Source: Platanthera guangdongensis (lineage: Eukaryota > Streptophyta > Magnoliopsida > Asparagales > Orchidaceae). Taken from it: 64,000 nt of DNA. Location: the NCBI GenBank assembly GCA_039583875.1, contig CM077162.1, forward strand, positions 58,510,822 to 58,574,821, in the 5' to 3' direction. Positions within the stretch are counted from its first letter, which is position 1, and each line of letters starts with the position of its first letter. Positions 44,333 to 54,425 of the stretch are shown piece after piece. Below the pieces are notes generated by a model. The model made no database searches. It saw only the letters and a program-made list of their open reading frames with translations, and was not told the DNA's origin. The position numbers were made by a program, and so were the translations under genes.

Positions 44333-44948
44333 GATGAATGGCAGATCCACTGGTGTGAACAAAAATATTCACAACCACGTTGGTAGGTATAGTAGGGTGA
44401 GTGACTTTAAGGTTTCCCATGAATAAATTCATTTTGCCCATCCTGGACCATTTGACTTTGGTGCTCCAGCCCCCACTCTTAAGAATGTGACTACGGTAAA
44501 GGCTCATGTTCATTCAATAAATACTCAGACCTAGGGTCAATTACCCTACAAGCCTGGTTTGGCTGTGTCTGATGCCATCAAGAACATGCTTTCTGAAAAT
44601 AAACTTGCTGCTACTGGCACTTAGAGCAGGCCAAACAAGCCATCTAGAAGACTTACCTTCAGTCAAATCCTTGCTAAAAGGAATCTGAAGAAAGCTGCTG
44701 CTTCTTTTCCTACTGTTCATCCAGTAGTAAACCAAACTACTAGGCTTGCACAGAAAAGAAGATACAACATTCATGAATGTTGGTGCTGTGGCAAAGTGGG
44801 CCACTTTGCTGTAGACAGCAGGCACAATTCAAGTGTGACAAGAGCAGCTGTTAGTCCACCAGTCAGAAAAGCTGCTGGTAGACAAGTTCATTTCTAAACT
44901 AACATACACCTAGGACCCAATAGATATTGGGGTCCTAAGGTAAATTAA
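44333..44948 (+). pseudogene. gag: Copia E gag, second part
   Basis: This is the downstream half of the gag cut by gypsy F. A basic region leads to KRRYNIHECWCCGKVGHFAV and then DSRHNSSVT at about 44752-44840. That is a second knuckle with the fourth Cys replaced but a His two residues on. Copia H has the same (CWCCGKVSHFAIDYWH). The C-terminus GPNRYWGPKVN ends at TAA 44946-44948 on a strong stem-loop (TAGGACCCAATA / TATTGGGGTCCTA, 44911-44937). Confidence 0.82.
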
Positions 44949-47900
44949 ACTATGTGATGCAGGTTAGTCCAAGTGCCCATACCCATATAGGGTACTTGGA
45001 TAGTGATTGTTCCAGGTACATGACTGGGATAAGGAGCAACTTAAAGCAGTACACTCTAGTGAAAGATAGACTTAAGGTTGTCTTTGGTGGTTCAGATAGA
45101 GGGGTAACTAGAGGCTATGGTAAGATTACTAATGACATAGTCACCATTACAAAAGTGGCTTATGTTGAAGGGTTGCAACACAACCTCATAATCATAAGCC
45201 AAATCTTTGATCTTGTCTATGTTATTGTCTTCCTCAAGGACGAGTGCCAGATTAAGAGGTCAAGTAACCAAAAGGTCATCTTGATAGGCACTAGGAGTGG
45301 AAATGTTTATTATTTAAACTTTCTTTGTCTAGATATAGACTCTCCTATTTTTCTAGTAGCAAATAAGAAAGTATCATATTGTGTCCAATGGCACAAGAGG
45401 CTTTCTCATTTGAATTACAAGACTATTGGCAAGCTCTTTAGTCAAGTGCTATTAGGAATGGTCCTAATGTGAAGTGCACCAAGGAGGACATATGCTTAAC
45501 ATGCCAAAAGGGCAACCAGAAAAAAGCCTCCTTCAAAGGCATTGAGACTAAAGACTCTGTGAGGTGTTTGTACCTCTTGCATATGGACTTGTTCGGTCCC
45601 ATGCCAGTTCATAGTCTTGGTAGGAAAGTCTACACCCTTGTGTTGGTTGATGACTATTCCAGGTTTTCTTGGGTATTCTTTCTCAAGAAAAAGAATGAAA
45701 CCCTTGACATCTTCATCAAGTTTGTCAAGCAAATTCAGAATGAGTTTAACAGTTCACTGGTCAAAATCAGAAGTGACCATGGAACAGAATTCCAGTCTGA
45801 AAGCATGATAATGTTCTGTGAAGAGCAAGGGATTCATCAAGAATTTTCTTCTCCAAGAAATCCCCAGAAAAATGGGATTATTGAGAGTAAAAATAAGATT
45901 CTCATAGAGGCTGGAAGAACTTTGTTGATTGATATATCTCTCCTAGAATATTTCTGGGCTGAGGCAGTGAATACTGCATATCATGTCCTCAATAATGCCT
46001 CTATCACTAAGAGCCACAAGAAGACTCCCGTTGAGATCTTGAAGGGAAGAAAACCAAACTTGGGCTATCTCAAAATTTTTTGTAGTAAGTGTTATATGCT
46101 TCACAATGGGAAATCCTATGTGACTAAGTTTGCTGCAAAGTCCTTTGATGATATTTTTGTTGGGTATAATAATCATAGTAAAGCCTATAAGATCTACAAC
46201 TTGAAGAGCCAAGTTGTAGAATAATCTGTACATGTTGTCTTTGATGAGTTTACTATGATTAACAGTGAGCTGCCAAGCTCCTCTTCTAGTACTACATGTA
46301 TAGACCAGATGACAGACTAGCTAACCATCAAGGAAGCAGCTCCCGTTATCCAAGATAAAGTGGACATTCAAGTAGAGGGACCACAAGACATAAATGAGGT
46401 GGATGAAGATTAGCAAAAATCTATCCCAGTAGCTGAAGCTGACGTAAGATTTCCTCCAGCAATCAGGCATCTGAGGGATCATCCAAGAGACCAAATTATT
46501 GGTGATGTTAGCCAAGGAGTATTGACCAGGAGCAAAAGTATCAACACAACACTCTACTCAAGCTTCCTATCACAAGTCGAGCAAAAGAAATTTGAAGAAG
46601 CCAACATAGATCAGGTCTGGATTGTTGCTATGCAAGAAGAACTGAACCAGTTTAAGAGATGTAAGATTTGGAAGCTGGTTCCCAGACCACAAGGACATAA
46701 TGTCATTGGTGTCATGTGGATTTACAGGAATAAACTTGATGAAAATGGCATTATAATCAAGAACAAGGGAAGGCTAGTAGCTAAGGGGTACATACAAGAG
46801 GAAGGTATTGATTTTGATCAAACCATTGCCCCTGTAACAAAATTTGTGGCCATCATATTGTTCCTTGCATATGTTGCACACAAGGGATTTAAGGTCTACC
46901 AGATGGATGTGAAGTTAGCATTCCTAAATGGTGACTTAAAGGAAGAAATCTATGTTGAGCTGCCTCCGAGTTTTGTTGTTCCTAACTCACCTGATTCTGT
47001 TTATAAACTTATGAAAGCTCTATATGGGCTAAAGCAGGCCCCTAGAGCTTGGTATGAGACTTTGTCCAGCTTCCTCATTGAGAACAAATTCTCAAGGGGG
47101 AATATAGACAAGTCCTTATTCCTAAGGGAATCTAAGAGAAAGATCATCCTATTCCAGATATATGTAGATAATATTATCTTTGGATATACTGATGACAACC
47201 TCTATAGAAAGTTTGCCAAACTTATGTGAAGGAAGTTTGAGAAGAGGAGTATGAGTGAACTCAAGTTTTTCTTGTGTCTCTAAGTTAGGCAGACTGATGA
47301 TGGCTTGTCCATATCCCAGTCTAAGTTCACCTGGGAGTTAATCAAGAAGTTTGGTATGGAGAATTCCTCCACCATGAAAACTCCTATAGGGTCAAGTATG
47401 CTTATAGGCAAAGATGAGGTAGAGAAATCTATTGATGAAACTTTGTATAGAGGGATAATTGTCTCCCTTCTATATATAACTACAAGTAGGTCATACATCA
47501 TATATGCTACATGTGTTTGTGCTAGGTATCAGGCTTGCCCTAAAGAGTCTCATTACTATGCTGTAAAGAGAATTTTGAGGTATCTTAAGGGCATACTAGA
47601 TCTTGGCCTATGGTGTCCTAGGAATGGGGAATTTGAACTAACAGGCTATTCAGATGCAGATTTTGCAGGCTGCAAAGAGGACAAGAAGAGCACTTCTGGT
47701 ACCTATCAGTTCTTGGGAGGAAGACTAGTATCTTGGAGCAGCAATAAGAAAACCAATGTTGCAATCTCAACTGCAGAGTTAGAGTACATCTCAGCTGGCA
47801 GCTGTTGTGCTCAATTACTGTGGATCCAGCATCAGCTCCAGGATTATAACCTCCAGATAAGTAGAAGTCCCTTATGTTATGATTCTACTAGTGCAATCTC

Positions 47901-48105
47901 AATTGCTAGGAATGCTATCTCTCAAAGCAGGACTAAGCACATTGAGATTAGTCATCATTTCATTAGGGAGCATGCGGAACGTGAAGATATCAACCTTGAG
48001 TTTGTCCCTACAAACAAGCAAGTGGCTGACATCTTCACTAAGTCACTAGATGAAACAAAGTTCAAAACCTTCATGTTTGAATTGGGTATGTTGAACCTGG
48101 TATAG
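44949..48105 (+). pseudogene. pol: Copia E pol: protease, integrase, RT, RNase H
   Basis: Protease: GYLDSDCSRYMTG at about 44994, where the usual Gly after DS is Asp. Zinc finger: WHKRLSHLN...CLTCQKG, broken by a frameshift near 45470. Integrase core: [57 protein letters not shown] and YVDNIIFG at about 47160, so the second catalytic Asp is Asn. RNase H: GYSDADFAGC, STAELEYIS, ending DIFTKSLDE. Stops lie near 46224, 46318, 46413, 47228 and 47281. Altered protease and RT active sites plus stops make it dead. It is an older insertion than Copia B. Confidence 0.92.
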
Positions 48106-48661
48106 CTTCAGTTGCTCCTCATATTGTTGTAGGTTGTATTCCTTATTCCAGGTGGACAAGTACTTAAGTTAATTGAAGATTTTTTTTAAGTTGTACATCT
48201 TGAATGGTATCATGCTAGTGGAAGTACTATCCAGATGGTGTAAACTAAAGTGTCTATTAGGAAGCATGATATATGATGCTTCAGTTGAGGGGGAGCAAGT
48301 CCAGCATTGCACCAACACTCTCAAGTGGTTTAACTGCTGCTTATCTATACTTAGTGCCTCCCTGACTATTTACAGAAGTCAAAGGGGGGAGGAGAAGGAT
48401 ATGATCTGGTATCAGATCATATCAGGAGGAGAAATATATAAGTGGTATCAGAACTATGAGAAGGATATGATCAAATTGATCAAGACCAGGTATCAGCAAT
48501 TCAGGGGAAGCAGTTGTGATGATGATCACCCTGTAGGCAAGGAAGTGTGGTAACTAAAACTTCTTTCCTTATTTTAAGTTAATATTACACTGCTGCATAT
48601 GTTAGTGTATGTCATCGACTCAATTGATTGAGGGTTTTGACTTCTTCAAATATGGGGAGAT
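48106..48661 (+). other. Copia E 3' noncoding region with three polypurine tracts
   Basis: There is no credible gene. Purine tracts occur at about 48284-48297 (TTGAGGGGGAGCAAG), 48380-48395 (AAAGGGGGGAGGAGAAGG) and before the LTR (ATATGGGGAGAT). Multiple tracts are a Sirevirus trait. The first also occurs inside ORF3 of D and H, so E may have lost an ORF3. Confidence 0.7.
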
Positions 48662-50934
48662 TGTTGGGTCCATTGCCACAATGTCTCATATTTGAAGAAG
48701 ACAATCATGTCAATGATATACATGAAGTTGTATTTGATGTATACTTAAGTTCATGCATGCAGGTTAGTCCTTGAAACATTGATAGGATGGTATTCCAAGT
48801 GATGTGACATATGACCACAAAGTACAGATGTGGAGCGACAGAAATCTATCTAAGTCCACAGGCGTTTAGTGAAGTCAGGTAACTCAACGCAATATGCAAG
48901 GGAAGATGCTAGATAGGCCGTAAATCACCCAAGTCCACAGACATTGAGTGAAGTCTATTCACTCAATGCCAGGTGAGTAAAAGAGTTGAGTATAGTCTCA
49001 GCATAATAAGTGGCATGCTAAAAATGTGGATAAGTCCACAGGCATTGAGTGAAGTCTACTAACTCAACGCCATACAACAAAAAACTATGAGATAGGCTAA
49101 GGCATTGAAAGACTAAGAAGAAAGAGGCAGAAATATGGCTAAGTCTACAGGCATTGAGTGAAGTCTACTCACTCAATGTCATACAACATAAATCGTTGAG
49201 TATAGCTCAAACAGTCAACGCCACAGAAAATCTGTGTTGATATTTGACTAAGTCCATGTACATTAAGTGAAGCTTACTCACTCAACGCCTTGTGATAAAA
49301 AGCATTTCCTGAACCTTAGTTAGTCAGAGACTGTGATTTGACAGAAATTTGGTTAAGTCCAAATGCATTGAGTGAAGACTACTTACTCAATGCCTGGTAA
49401 CAGAAGAAAATCTGTTAAGTAGTTTGGCGTTGAGTGAGCTTACTCACTCAACGCCAAGTAACTAAAATCAAATCTAAGTGTTATGATTTTGAGTGAAGCT
49501 TACTCACTCAACGCCAAGTGACATAACTCCACTTAAGTAGTTTGGCATTGAGTGGAGCTCAATCACTCAGTGCCTAGTGATATAAAACTTTTTTTTAAGT
49601 ATTTTGGCATTGAGTGAAGGTTGCTCACTCAACGCCTAGTAACAGAAAATCTGTCTAAGTGTTTTGGTGTTAAGTGAAGCTTACTCACTCAACGCATATA
49701 CTAAAGATGTTTGATTTTGGCTAAGTCCACAAATGGTGACGTCAGCAAAGTTAACAAATCAACTGAGTTCAAATTAAGTGCGGGAAAGCTACAGAACACG
49801 ACAAGCACTGCCGGAGGTCTACTGTACGTCTTCTACCATTAAATCAAGATGTAGTTGTCTGTTGTAGCTAGTACCCACAACCTCTTGGACTCGTTAATCA
49901 GTAGAAGATAAAAGGGACAGCTTCTGGATGTTTAACGCAACTTTTAGGGTTTTACTCAAAAATAAAAAGAGCAGCTGGACTTCATCTTCCTCACCATTAC
50001 TGTCGAGAAAAAACTTGAAGTCTTCCAACAAAACAAAAAGTTCAGTTAGCTGCAGTATTCTATTTTATTATAGCAAGATCAGAAATACTTCTGATAAAGA
50101 AAGTTAGGAGAACCTTCCGTCTTCTGCAGGTTCAGCTAACTATTTGAAGAACTCAAGACCTAGCAAATCTTAAGTCTTCTACAATAAGTTCAGAAACAAC
50201 ATTCCGAGTTACTTCCAGCAAAGACAGCTTTTTATTGAAGAACATCTTCCTGCTGCTGTGAAGAAAATTAGAGCTGAGATAACTCAACTCTAGGTGTTGA
50301 CACAGAGAAATTTATCTATGTCAAATTAATTAAAACCACTATTTTTTTGTAGGATCCTTTTGGATCTGAGCTGTAGGGATCTTGAGCCTGAGGTGGGGAT
50401 AATTTGCGTGAGCTGTAGGAGATTTATACTCTCTGAGTATAGGATCCATCTTGTATCTAAGGTAGGTGATCATTTGATCACTGAGCTGTAGTGCTTTTAA
50501 GCCTGAGGTAGGAGCAAATTTGCTCTAAGGTAGGGCTGTCCTCCCAGCCTGAATGGTAGGGCCTTTGGCTTGAGGTAGGTGATTAGTTGATCACTGAGTT
50601 GTAGGGCTTAGTGTCTGAGCTGTAAGTCTTGGAGGTGACTGAGATATCCTGAGGGATCTGAGGTGTAAGCTCTTTGAGCTGAGTTTTGGAGAAGTGCCTT
50701 GTCTAACTGAAAGTTAGAAAGGTGGGAGGAGAGTGGATGTACCCATAATCTGGGGAACCACTATATATTCAGTGTGTGCTTTTCTGTGTTGTTTCTTTAT
50801 TGCATGTTCTTGAAAGCTGATAATTGCTAATACACTAAGCACTTAAAGAAGAAACTTAAAGAAAGTAACAAGATCCCAACAAACCTATTCACCCCCCTCT
50901 AGGTTGCAAGCTACCTTAAAAACAAAGAATTTCA
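48662..50934 (+). repeat. 3' LTR of Copia E
   Basis: A 2273-bp LTR from TGTTGGGTCC to GAATTTCA. The U3 palindrome array is about 48850-49705, the TATA-position box GATAAAAGGG is 49907-49916, the hairpin array is about 50350-50690, and the U5 hairpin motif is 50733-50762. The tail is CACCCCCCTCTAGG. After it, Copia D sequence resumes. Confidence 0.9.
50350..50690 (+). repeat. Variable-hairpin array of 3' LTR E
   Basis: Arms include GATCC/GGATC, GAGCAA/TTGCTC, GGCTG/CAGCC, GTGATCA/TGATCAC and AGCTC/GAGCT. Relative to the 5' LTR of the same element, GGCTG/TAGCC became GGCTG/CAGCC and ATCTT/AAGAT became AGCTC/GAGCT. Confidence 0.87.
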
Positions 50935-52589
50935 AGAATCTACCTTTCCACTTTTGAAATTCTTTCAGTGATTTCAGTCCTCAGACCTTGGACCATCTTC
51001 TCAACAAATACTTCAATACTATTCCTCTGAGTATCCATCATTCTTTGTAGCTGACTCAGAAATGAGTTTGATTCTTCCACAAGACTTTTGGTTGGAACTT
51101 CTGGCTCAATCTCAGTCTCAACAGCTCTCTGAGGTAGAGCTAATGGGCCCACATAGTCTTTATAGAGAAAGTTTGGAGTTGATGGCTTACAGGAACCTAT
51201 ACCATTGTCTTATTCTACAAGCACACTCTTCCCTCTATAGCACAAGTTCATTGCCTATGGGGGTGATTTCAGCAGAACTGTCCTCAATAATAAGTTTCTT
51301 GACAATCACTTTGCAGACAACCTCTTCAACTTATTCGAGGGCCACTCTTCCTTGGGTTAAGTCATTCAGACTTAACTCCCCTTGAACTTTTGTTGTTGGT
51401 CCAATAACCTCAGTCTCTTGGGCAGAGACTTCAAGTACAGGCTCCCCCTCAACTGTATCCTATAATATTAAGGATGGTTAGCTTATGCCTTCCACCACTA
51501 CTGTGTGAGAGGTGGAGGCTTCCTGTATGTCAATTGTTATGAGTTGAGGACCAAGTTCTGCATGAACTTTTCCTTGAACTTCTCCAACCTCAGGTCCTTC
51601 ATGACCAATCACTCCCATTGATTCCTCCATTGGGGCAGTGCTCTCAAGGTCTTTAGGAATCATCTTTTCATGGAGATTGGGGTGATGTTCCTTTGTTTGA
51701 TCCCCCTCAGCATGGATGAGGGTGTGATGGGAGCTTTCATCAAGATGAGCTTTCGTCAATCTTCTTCTCTTAGCAGCCACTTCCCTTATGGGACTTATTT
51801 CAGTCTTCTTCTTGTTCTTTTGCCTCTCTTCTTCCTTGGAGAATTTGGAGCTTCCTCCTCGCTTCTTTGGATTGGGAAAGGTCTTTTCACATCTTTCCAA
51901 AATCATGTAGTCCATCTCCTTGAGATAGTGAATAGGGACTTACGGAACATCTTCTAGTGTATCTCCCAAGCTCTTGAACAAATACAATGAAACAATTCTC
52001 CCCATGTTGGGGGGGGGGGAAGCCAATCATGTCTTTAGTATTTTAAGGATGAAGCTGCTCTACTCAGTCTTCTTTTTCAGGATGACAGCAGTCATGACCT
52101 TGAACATGTCCCTTGAAATTCTATTATGGGAACCAGGTTTATATAGCAGGGCTCTGCCAATTATGCCTTCCATTAGCTTTCCTGGAGGATTTATGTCACT
52201 CTTCTCCAGTGAGTCGTACTCTTTTCTAGAGTATTCACACCAAGCTAGGGTTGTTACTGTATCTTCTTTGGTTAATTCATCTTCTTCTTCACCCTTTAAA
52301 GTGTAGTCAATTCCAAGTGACGACTAATACTTTTGACCATGACCTGTAGATGATGATTTAACACAGTAGATTTCATGTTGTTGCCGGAGCTACTAACCTC
52401 TGCATTTTGGAATAATTCTTCAATAGCTGCTGGAATAATCATTACTGGTTCTGACAAGATTGTCTCTAATCCCACAGCGCACAGGAGAAAGATCACATTC
52501 TTAATATTTTCAGGGCAAGACCTGAAGCCGCCCCTGACGACTTCATTACGAGTATTGATTTTCTCATATGAACTATCCTTGGGCAGCAT
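50935..52589 (-). pseudogene. Copia D ORF3, N-terminal and middle part
   Basis: From ATG at 52589 (MLPKDSSYEKINTRNEVV) the decayed frame runs through GRALLYKPGSHNRISRDMF, NMGRIVSLYLFK and HYLKEMDYMILERCEK. This is colinear with Copia H ORF3 (GKALVCKPGSHETISRFMF, NMGRIISLYLLN, HYLERMDIKTLDR). A charged linker follows (51915-51478), then a splice-acceptor-like ATTATAG before GTTGAGGGGGAG near 51450, as in H. It ends with a coiled-coil-like block (about 51152-50940) matching H. A poly-G run at 52009-52018 and several frameshifts break it. It continues at 23286 beyond Copia E. Confidence 0.75.
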
Positions 52590-52700
52590 TGAAGAAACTA
52601 TGGCTTGATAATGAATGATTTCTCCATGTCGAGATGGGCGTGAGAAAACAAAAGTGCGACCTTTGGGATTTTTAGGGCTTATTTAACTTAGAGCTTCCCA

Positions 52701-52709
52701 TTATTTATA
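52701..52709 (-). promoter_or_regulatory. Candidate ORF3 promoter of Copia D (TATAAATAA)
   Basis: TATAAATAA on the minus strand lies about 112 bp before the ORF3 ATG, in the same arrangement as in Copia B and H. Promoter activity is inference. Confidence 0.4.
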
Positions 52710-53043
52710 ATTTAATAATATAAAAAAGAATTATGAACGACGCAGACCTGTTTAAAGAATAGAATATAGGAAAATATTGTGGCGATTTCCTTTTATTGAG
52801 AATTCGAAATGTTGCAATGATTTTCCTCATGTTCTTAGTTCTTCCTTTTGATTGGGATTTATTCTTTATTTTCTAAATCTTGGTTAATATCCCAAATACT
52901 ACTTACAGACCACATAATAAAAAAATGTAACAAATAATAGATTGTACCAAGAATTTAATTTGCATACCAATAAAAAGAAATACTGAGTTTCGCATCTAGT
53001 AAGAGGCTATGCACAAGATTTATTCAAGATTTAACATAACCTG
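52710..53043 (-). other. Copia D spacer between pol and ORF3
   Basis: About 330 bp of AT-rich sequence with no ORF, comparable with the spacer before ORF3 in Copia H (58861-59271). Confidence 0.6.
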
Positions 53044-53105
53044 TTAAATTTTAAAAAAATTGAACATCTCTTCATCCAGAGGCTTGGTGAAGATGTTTGT
53101 CATGA
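53044..53105 (-). pseudogene. pol: C-terminal end of Copia D pol
   Basis: On the minus strand [17 protein letters not shown] and a stop match the copia RNase H tail (DIFTKPLDE in B). Beyond about 53105 the match stops, so D is truncated and its 5' LTR, gag and most of pol are missing. Confidence 0.75.
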
Positions 53106-53252
53106 AGGCGATGACCCCCAACATGTTGAAGATGATGACGGCAGGCTCGCAGAAGACCTTTCTCCGTCTCCAACCAAAGACTTGCGGTGACATGGTGATC
53201 TTGTGGAGCGACGCTACAATCTCCACCCTCGACGCAGGACGACTTAATAATA
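53106..53252 (+). pseudogene. Possible C-terminal tail of a Ty3/gypsy polyprotein
   Basis: One plus frame reads HVEDDDGRLAEDLSPSPTKD, a stop, then LVERRYNLHPRRRTT and a stop at about 53246. Arg-rich endings of this kind occur at the end of some gypsy pol proteins. I recall the style, not a specific family. It joins Copia D abruptly at about 53105. Confidence 0.35.
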
Positions 53253-54425
53253 TTTAGTTGAATTTATTTTGCTATTTTGAGCATTTTTATTTCATTATGT
53301 TATGTTTAAAAATTGGAGTGTTTTATTTTTATTTTGGGATTCATGTAGCCTAGCTTTGTTGTAAGCCTATATAAGGCCTTGTATTGTTTATTTTTCATTA
53401 AGTTGAATGAAAGAAAATTGATAACCCTAATTCCTCCTCTTGAGAATTCCCTCCTCCTTCATAAAATTCGGCCATAGCCCTCTCTCCCCTCTCCAAGCCG
53501 CTGGCCCTCCTTCGTCCTCTCCCTCAAGTGCTCGACCACCACCCCTCCTTGCCGCCACCCTCTTGTTTCCTCATGGTTTTCTCTTCTCCCCCACTCCAGC
53601 CCTCTCTCTCTCTCTCAAAACAAACTACCCCCTCTAGCCGCCACCTTTACTCTCTCCCCAAAATACAAAACTCTCGACCACCACTAGCCAAACCCGACCA
53701 CCCTCCACAAATACAAAACCCAACCGCCCTCCACAATCACAAAAAAACCGACCACTATCCTCCTTGCCACCAACCAGCCCTCAAATATTTTTGGGTGGAT
53801 CTCGGCCAAGGCGTGAAGCGACAAAGGCGGACGAGTTTCCTCTCTATCCGGCATAATGCCGGCGGAGCCATTGAAGTGCGATCCAAGTTAGTGAAATCAT
53901 AATCATCCATTCCAATTGGGTAATGAAAACATCTACCTTCGTGTGTTTCATTTCCTAGATTTTCTTGTGGTGGTAAACTTCAGCGTTGATTCTTGATAGG
54001 CTTAAAATAAGCGTGGTTTTCTTCAATTGATTTTGTGTCTATCTTGAATGATTTAATTTTCGAGAGGATTGACGAACCTCGTTTACCTTTTGTTGGGAAA
54101 TATCTACCGTTTCTGAATCGTAATTTTTGGTAGATCTCTTTTGGTACAACCTTCGCTCAATCAGACCGGGTGGGTACTTTTAGCCGAAAAGAATATTGGC
54201 ATATAGCCTTTTATTCGATCCTAATAGGTTTGGCTACCCGTACGTTAGCATTTAATTGATATAATTTCTTAGCATATGCACTGCATAAAATTTATGTGAG
54301 TGTAAAATTTGAACGTAGAGAGACAATCATGCTTAGTCCGTAGATTTTACGGTGTCAATGTGTGGGCCTGCATCAGTTTGCCACTTATTTGTCAGTAGGG
54401 ACAAACTCAAGACATATATCCTCTT
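53253..54425 (+). other. Unclassified sequence with LTR-like promoter
   Basis: TATATAAGG at 53367-53375 is followed by an AT-rich leader (AAGTTGAATGAAAGAAAATT) and a Pro/Ser-rich GC segment (53450-53850), then AT-rich text to the LTR of Copia H. This resembles the R-U5 part of an unidentified LTR. No gene is convincing. Confidence 0.4.

Larger units (their letters stand above)
23287..50934 (+). mobile_element. Copia E: Sirevirus-like element, split by nested gypsy insertions
   Basis: Without the 16.8-kb gypsy insertion this element is about 10.8 kb. Order: 5' LTR lacking its first 59 bp, primer site, gag (25577-27526 and 44333-44948), pol (44949-48105), noncoding region with three polypurine tracts, 3' LTR. 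It has no ORF3. It lies inside ORF3 of Copia D: the ORF3 reading is colinear across the two flanks. No target duplication can be seen because the left junction is deleted. Confidence 0.88.
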
